From NCBI GenBank assembly GCA_026874595.1, contig CM049314.1, forward strand, positions 730,318 to 794,317: 64,000 bases of DNA, read 5' to 3'. Within the stretch, counting starts at the first letter, position 1. The number at the start of each line of letters is the position of its first letter. The translations under genes and the position numbers were made by a program. Shown one piece after another: positions 61,807 through 64,000 of the stretch. This DNA comes from Sipunculus nudus. Its lineage: Eukaryota; Annelida; Sipuncula; Golfingiida; Sipunculidae. The notes under the pieces are model-generated. The model saw only the letters and a list, made by a program, of their open reading frames with translations. It was not told the origin of the DNA and made no database searches.

Positions 61807-62103
61807 GAGTATAGAATCCAGTCTACATGGACTAGGTTATGGGTTTATACGGATGGACGTAATGATGTTTAGGATTCATGTAATGGAGAAGTAAGAGGCA
61901 AGTCGACGTCATATCATCAGGCATGTCATGGCTTATGTTGATTACTTCTAATATGAGATGGTCCAGTCGGTTAAGACCTCGTTTGCGGAATCCACAACTG
62001 TGGTACGTTGTTGACCAAGAGGAGCAGAGCGGATCGGAATAACACGTCTTGGGACGAGACAAGTTTAGACCCACCTTGGAAATGAAGACCGGATTCTATA
62101 CTC
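61807..62103. mobile_element. 297-bp MITE-like element with terminal inverted repeats
   Basis: The left end GAGTATAGAATCCAGTCTAC and the right end, reverse-complemented, GAGTATAGAATCCGGTCTTC agree at 18 of 20 positions. Both ends are bordered within a few bases by CTTAAG (61797-61802 and 62111-62116). No transposase is encoded. No clean target-site duplication is visible, so a fold-back origin is possible. Confidence 0.6.
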
Positions 62104-63040
62104 AGTCCAGCTTAAGGAAAGGACCATTAGCATGGCTCAGCAGACTAACAGTAATTGTCAGTTTATTCAACATTTTTATCAGTTCATTGCATTTGCAGTC
62201 ACGATGGTACTGATTAGTTACATTTTAACAGAACATGAAAAACAGACTGAAACTCACCCATACATCCCCAGATGGGCCAGATCTACATCAGTGTTTAATA
62301 TAGGCCATTTTTTTGGAGAATCTGGCAGAAAGTTGGCTGGTCTTCACCATGAATCCACGCCAGGCCAACCTGAACTTGCAGGTGGACTGCATGGTCTTAA
62401 GGTGGACTCTTGTACTCTCTCTCTCCCTCTCGGCTGATTATTATGGTGTAGCCATTCGGCCGTGGCCTCAGTGTTCTCACTTTCTAGAACCGGATTTACA
62501 AAGTAAGTATAATACATGCCTGGTGTTAAATTCAGCAAAATCTTATGAGATTTTTGGAGGTTAGTGTCAACTGGTGACGGGTCGTGTCGTGTTAACGGCA
62601 GGTTGGGTGTACACCGTGCGCGGTGTAATTGAAATAACGCAGAGGACATTATTAGTCCTGAAGACATATGTACATATATAGCTGAGTAGGTGTTAGAAGA
62701 TTGCATGTTTTTTGTATACCGGTGAAAACATTGTTTCTTGTAAGGTTGGAACCAGTCAACGACGGCGGTGGCCAGTTGTTGGATGTTACCGGAGTTAACC
62801 TGTTTTCGTTACCAAATCAGTGACCTAGATTACCGCGTCAGCACTAACCGCGCAGCTAGCTAGCCCTTCTTTGATGATATGGCATGCAAAACAATAGCTG
62901 GGCTAAAACGGTTAGCAGGCATATGCTGTTACAAATAACAGTTAAGATTAAATGCATGGATTGAAAGTGCTGATAGAAGCTGGGTTCAAACAAATTTACC
63001 ATTAACAAGATCTTTCTCAACTATATTGAACAGTAAGGCC
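62104..63040. other. Unrecognised sequence
   Basis: No gene is supported. A plus-strand frame at 62132-62437 (101 codons) and an overlapping minus-strand frame at 62344-62706 share no recognisable motif. A small perfect hairpin, TACACCG-TGCG-CGGTGTA, lies at 62610-62627. Confidence 0.4.
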
Positions 63041-63196
63041 AAGTATACACCGGTCTTGAGACTATAACCGATGTGATCAGTTACCCTACCAACCACCCAA
63101 ACAGTTGGCAGCCTACCGATTTCTCAGTTAAAACTAACCGATTTTGGAATAACCGATTAAATCGGTTATGATTATAACCGATGTGTTTTTAGGGTG
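63041..63196 (-). mobile_element. MITE-like AACCGAT-rich end, copy C
   Basis: Carries CGATTTCTCAGTTAAAACTA, ACCGATTAAATCGGTT and a terminal AACCGATGTGTTTTTAGGGTG-type sequence ending at 63196. The PLE repeat unit resumes at TGCAGAATCAACTG. It is the same terminal family as at 56870 and 57016, here next to a longer PLE remnant. Confidence 0.55.
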
Positions 63197-63453
63197 TGCA
63201 GAATCAACTGAAACTCCGCGTATAAGGCGAAAAGACCAAAACACGCTGCTTGGTAAAATACGATGTCAAAATTCGAACTTCGTATATACACCTTTATATA
63301 CATATATTATACTGAAATGCGGCCGAAAAGAGTTCTTTTGGTGAACATTGCATAATCAACTGAAACTCTGCATATAAGGCTAATTGGCCAAAGCACTCTG
63401 CTTGGAAATATATGTGATCGAAATTCGAACTTCGTATATACACATATATACAA

Positions 63454-63507
<54 letters not shown>

Positions 63508-63601
63508 GCGCCCGAAAAGTGTTGTTTGGGTGAACATTGCAGATTCAACTGAAACCACGCGTTTAAGGGTAGTCGGCCAAAACACTCATTTACGCGACCC
63601 C
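63197..63601 (+). repeat. PLE-associated (TA)n repeat units, second locus
   Basis: A partial unit, then unit starts near 63316 and 63503, with a (TA)n tract at about 63457-63504. The order and sequence closely match the last units before the PLE remnant at 52630, including the GGGTAGTCGGCCAAAA junction. Confidence 0.88.
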
Positions 63602-64000
63602 CCGCCGGATTGAAAACATCAAAAAAGACCTAAACGCTATATTCAAAAGGCATGGACTAAAAATAGATATTAACAAGAATGTTGTAGATTTCCTGGACGT
63701 CACATTTAATCTCACTACAGGCAAATACGCTCCATACAACAAACCCAACAACACCCCGACATACGTGAACCACAAATCCAACCACCCACCAAGAATAGTC
63801 AGGAACATACCAGAATCGATAAACAACAGACTCTGCGAAATTTCATGTGACGAGAAAACCTTCACCAAAGCCGCCCCTTTATACCAAGAGTCTCTCAGAA
63901 GAAGTGGATTTAAATGCCAACTGCAATTTAAAGTCAATTCAGATCAACAAACTCAACAAAAGAGAAAACGACGCAGAAACATTACCTGGTACAACCCACC
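63602..64000 (+). CDS. Penelope-like element RT C-terminal region, copy 2 (runs off window)
   Basis: One uninterrupted frame (RRIENIKKDLNAIFKRHG, VVDFLDVTFNL, NHKSNHPPRIVRNIPES, LCEISCDEKTFTKAAP, RNITWYNP) with no stop or frameshift to the window edge. It parallels 52640-53053 nearly base for base and keeps the G that copy 1 lost. Like copy 1 it begins just after the expected position of the RT catalytic motif, so it is 5' truncated at the same point. The GIY-YIG domain would lie beyond 64000. Confidence 0.85.

Noticed and set aside
62132-62437. 101-codon plus-strand frame with an N-terminal hydrophobic stretch
   Set aside because: Overlapped by an equally long frame on the other strand, passes through a CTCTCTCTCCCTCTC tract, and has no recognised family.

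Overview
This is non-coding, repeat-dominated DNA from an animal nuclear genome. Four things point that way: a perfect (CCCTAA)4 tract, meaning the metazoan telomere repeat; a Penelope-like retroelement (PLE) with a GIY-YIG endonuclease domain; the tail of a Ty3/Gypsy-type polyprotein next to a probable LTR; and a Helentron-like element built on tandem repeats. The mix of element types resembles marine invertebrates such as molluscs or lancelets, but the sequence alone does not fix the taxon. There are no operons, and I found no rRNA, intact tRNA or CRISPR locus. At most one host exon (60565-60933, minus) is plausible.

Layout. 1-4626 is a satellite of about 215-bp monomers, most carrying the palindrome GGCCGGCC, interleaved with a second block type made of ~33-bp subrepeats; the first ~800 bp recur 2,340 bp downstream. 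5443-5740 is an 18-bp minisatellite and 5932-6745 a 323-bp tandem repeat. 6871-7367 is a degenerate CAAGACGTAAG-rich flank. 7368-46773 is one continuous minisatellite: about 1,700 copies of a 23-bp unit with a nearly constant 15-bp core and a variable 8-bp tail. Its tails are ordered into higher-order repeats (for example 529 bp = 23 units), and kilobase blocks are duplicated at fixed offsets (1,148, 1,746, 6,450 and 9,629 bp). 46774-49545 holds two further tandem families. 49546-50406 is a right flank whose CAAGACGTAAG-like motifs run in the opposite orientation and end in (CCCTAA)4.

50407-51828 is a 5'-truncated Gypsy-type pol tail, a polypurine tract and a probable LTR. 51829-54580 is a PLE remnant (end of RT plus GIY-YIG domain) flanked on both sides by a repeat unit of roughly 150-200 bp carrying (TA)n. 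A second copy with the same 5' truncation junction starts at 63197 and leaves the window. 54581-56740 is mostly unrecognised single-copy DNA. 56741-57300 and about 63041-63196 hold pieces of an element rich in AACCGAT motifs. About 57300-59425 is a Helentron/DINE-like non-autonomous element: subterminal inverted repeat, ~327-bp tandem repeats each with a CTCF-like motif, an ACAG/CAAA microsatellite and a 3' hairpin. 59426-63040 holds the candidate terminal exon, a 297-bp MITE-like element and otherwise unrecognised sequence.

The most unusual feature is the 39-kb constant-core/variable-tail 23-bp array with nested duplications. Next come the CTCF-like motif array inside the Helentron-like element and the PLE remnants that share one truncation junction.
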